Source: Pirellulales bacterium
GTDB lineage: Bacteria > Planctomycetota > Planctomycetia > Pirellulales > Thermoguttaceae
NCBI GenBank assembly: GCA_030642635.1
Contig: DAOWNK010000059.1
Coordinates: forward strand, 1-14,074
Reading direction: 5' to 3'
DNA: 14,074 nucleotides
The position numbers and the translations under genes were made by a program. This document shows, one piece after another, positions 12,752 to 14,074 of the stretch; the first letter of the stretch is position 1, and the number at the start of each line of letters is the position of its first letter. The notes beneath the pieces are model-generated. The model was not told where the DNA came from. It searched no databases and saw only the letters and a list, made by a program, of their open reading frames with translations.

Positions 12752-14074
12752 AGTTGCCCTGCATCGTCGCCGACCTCGGCACATTGATAAATGCGATTGG
12801 CGGCCTGAGCGATCTGTGGAAATCCATATACTCCGGCGGCGCCCTTCAATTGGTGGGAGAAATGTTTCAACGCCTCGAAATCTCTCGATTGTAGTGCGTC
12901 GGTGATCTTTTCCGTCCGATGTGACAATTCCTTGATAAACGCATTGAGCAGTTCGGCCATGGTGGCGGCGTCGAGCATCCCGCTGCCGAGCGGCTGTGAT
13001 TCGTCAAGGTCCGCCTCGCGGCTGCCCAGGCAACTTGCCACGGCAGCCAGCAGTTCGGTGCGATCTATCGGTTTGACGATGTAGTCGTCACAGCCGGCCT
13101 GTAGGCACCTCCGACGATCATTTGTCAGCACGTGTGCGGTCAGCGCGATGATCGGCGCCGTCCAGCCGTGCTCTCGGAGGTATTTCGTGGCTTGGTAGCC
13201 GTCAAGTTCCGGCATTTGGATGTCCATAACGATCAGATCGTATGGTTTTTTTTCTGCTACGGAGCCGAGCGCCTTTTCGCAGGCGACCCGACCGTTTTCG
13301 GCCAACTCGACTTCAAGCCCCGCCTTTTTCAGAATAAGGCTGATCAACACCTGTATATTCTGCTCATCTTCGGCCAGCAGCACACGGCCACGAAGCATTC
13401 GACACCGATTGGTTTCCGCCGAGTGGGCATCGCATTCGGCCTCAGCCGGCGGCAATTGCAGCATTGTCACGTCTTCGAGCGATCCCGGGTCGATGGTCAG
13501 CGTAAATGTACTCCCGTGGCCGGGTCGGCTTTGTACGTCGATCTTCCCGCCCAGGATTTCGGCGAGCCGCTTCGAGATGGCAAGCCCAAGTCCCGTGCCG
13601 CCGAAACGATTGGCTGTCGATGTATCGGCCTGTGCGAACGGCTCGAACAAGCACGATTTCTCCTCGTCCGTCAGCCCAATGCCGGTATCGGACACAGCAA
13701 ACTCCATCCGCGGCGTACCGTCGCTCGGCCGGGTGCAGCGGACCGTGATTCGCACGCTGCCTTGCTCGGTGAACTTCACCGCGTTGCCGAGCAGATTCAC
13801 CAGTATTTGACGCAGCCGGGCAGGGTCGGTTCGAATGGTCTTCGGCAGCGGATAGCCGTAGTGGGCATCGAGGCTCAACCCCTTCTGTTCGGCTTGGCCG
13901 CGCACCAATGCAAGCGTGTCGTCGACCACCTGCCATGGGGAGCAATCCGACAGCTCCAGCGAGATTTTCTCCGCCTCGATCTTGGACAGATCGAGAATAT
14001 CGTTGATCAGGCCAAGCAGGCTTTTGGCACTGCGATTAATTATTTCCAACTGCTCGCGTCGTTCCTGATCGGAA
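12706..14074 (-). CDS. Hybrid histidine kinase with receiver and Hpt domains (5' end outside window)
   Basis: At least 455 residues; the frame stays open to the window edge (SDQERREQLEIINRSAKSLL...), so the N-terminal sensor part and phospho-accepting His are missing from view. Visible parts in order: the second helix of the dimerisation domain (LINDILDLSKIEA), an ATPase domain with N-box NLLGNAVKF, G1 DTGIGL and G2 GTGLGLAI, a receiver with Asp (codon 13222-13224) in VMDIQMPELDGYQ and VKPID near its end, and an Hpt domain with His (codon 12853-12855) in HFSHQLKGAAG. This is the BarA/RpfC-like layout for a phosphorelay, in which the Hpt would pass phosphate to a separate regulator. None of its partners is certain; the OmpR-type regulator nearby already has its own kinase. 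Confidence 0.93.
   Translation of the reverse strand, partial: SDQERREQLEIINRSAKSLLGLINDILDLSKIEAEKISLELSDCSPWQVVDDTLALVRGQAEQKGLSLDAHYGYPLPKTIRTDPARLRQILVNLLGNAVKFTEQGSVRITVRCTRPSDGTPRMEFAVSDTGIGLTDEEKSCLFEPFAQADTSTANRFGGTGLGLAISKRLAEILGGKIDVQSRPGHGSTFTLTIDPGSLEDVTMLQLPPAEAECDAHSAETNRCRMLRGRVLLAEDEQNIQVLISLILKKAGLEVELAENGRVACEKALGSVAEKKPYDLIVMDIQMPELDGYQATKYLREHGWTAPIIALTAHVLTNDRRRCLQAGCDDYIVKPIDRTELLAAVASCLGSREADLDESQPLGSGMLDAATMAELLNAFIKELSHRTEKITDALQSRDFEALKHFSHQLKGAAGVYGFPQIAQAANRIYQCAEVGDDAGQLQSAVEELVKLCERA

Overview
The window looks like a chromosomal piece of a high-GC planctomycete, probably from or near the Phycisphaerae. The evidence is a cysteine-rich secreted protein of the YTV-repeat type (a family described from Rhodopirellula baltica), a 267-residue protein of a kind I remember only from planctomycetes, a solitary pseudopilin of the style common in Phycisphaerae, and many short palindromic intergenic repeats. 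There is no rRNA, CRISPR array, integrase or transposase gene. The lineage call is inference from protein style, not from a marker gene.

Layout. (1) 1-1487: a tRNA methylthiotransferase of the MtaB family (+ strand) with no normal start codon, an in-frame palindromic insertion and a C-terminus that runs into repeats. (2) 1477-1730: a heptamer-repeat array, a tRNA-Gln(UUG) gene (- strand) and a strong terminator for the pseudopilin. (3) 1760-2206: the pseudopilin (- strand). (4) 2207-2791: a 585-base gap without a gene. (5) 2792-4157: the YTV-type protein and its terminator. (6) 4163-4245: a paired palindromic element. (7) 4406-6310: a duplicated SurA/PpiC-type peptidyl-prolyl isomerase interrupted by an in-frame TAG. 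(8) 6318-6367: a perfect inverted repeat between convergent genes. (9) 6366-9116 (- strand): a radical SAM protein with a B12-binding-like domain, followed downstream by the conserved 267-residue protein, separated by two heptamer arrays around another paired palindrome. (10) 9316-12751 (+ strand): a tight four-gene unit of histidine kinase, OmpR-type response regulator, DUF1638 protein and an MtaA/UroD-like corrinoid methyltransferase. (11) 12706-14074: a hybrid histidine kinase (- strand) running out of the window and overlapping the methyltransferase tail to tail.

How the genes fit together. The clearest functional unit is the two-component system coupled to DUF1638 and the methyltransferase. 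Spacings of 2 nt, a 1-nt overlap and 18 nt suggest one transcript, so the kinase and regulator probably control, or are expressed with, a corrinoid/C1 methyl-transfer activity. The YTV protein, pseudopilin and isomerase all belong to the cell envelope but are not an obvious operon.

The most unusual signal is the density of small repeats. Four sequence-unrelated palindromic families share one architecture (two short hairpins in inverted arrangement, REPIN-like), and there are three arrays of a degenerate heptamer. They lie inside, or overlap the ends of, three coding sequences and may have rewritten two protein C-termini and one internal loop.
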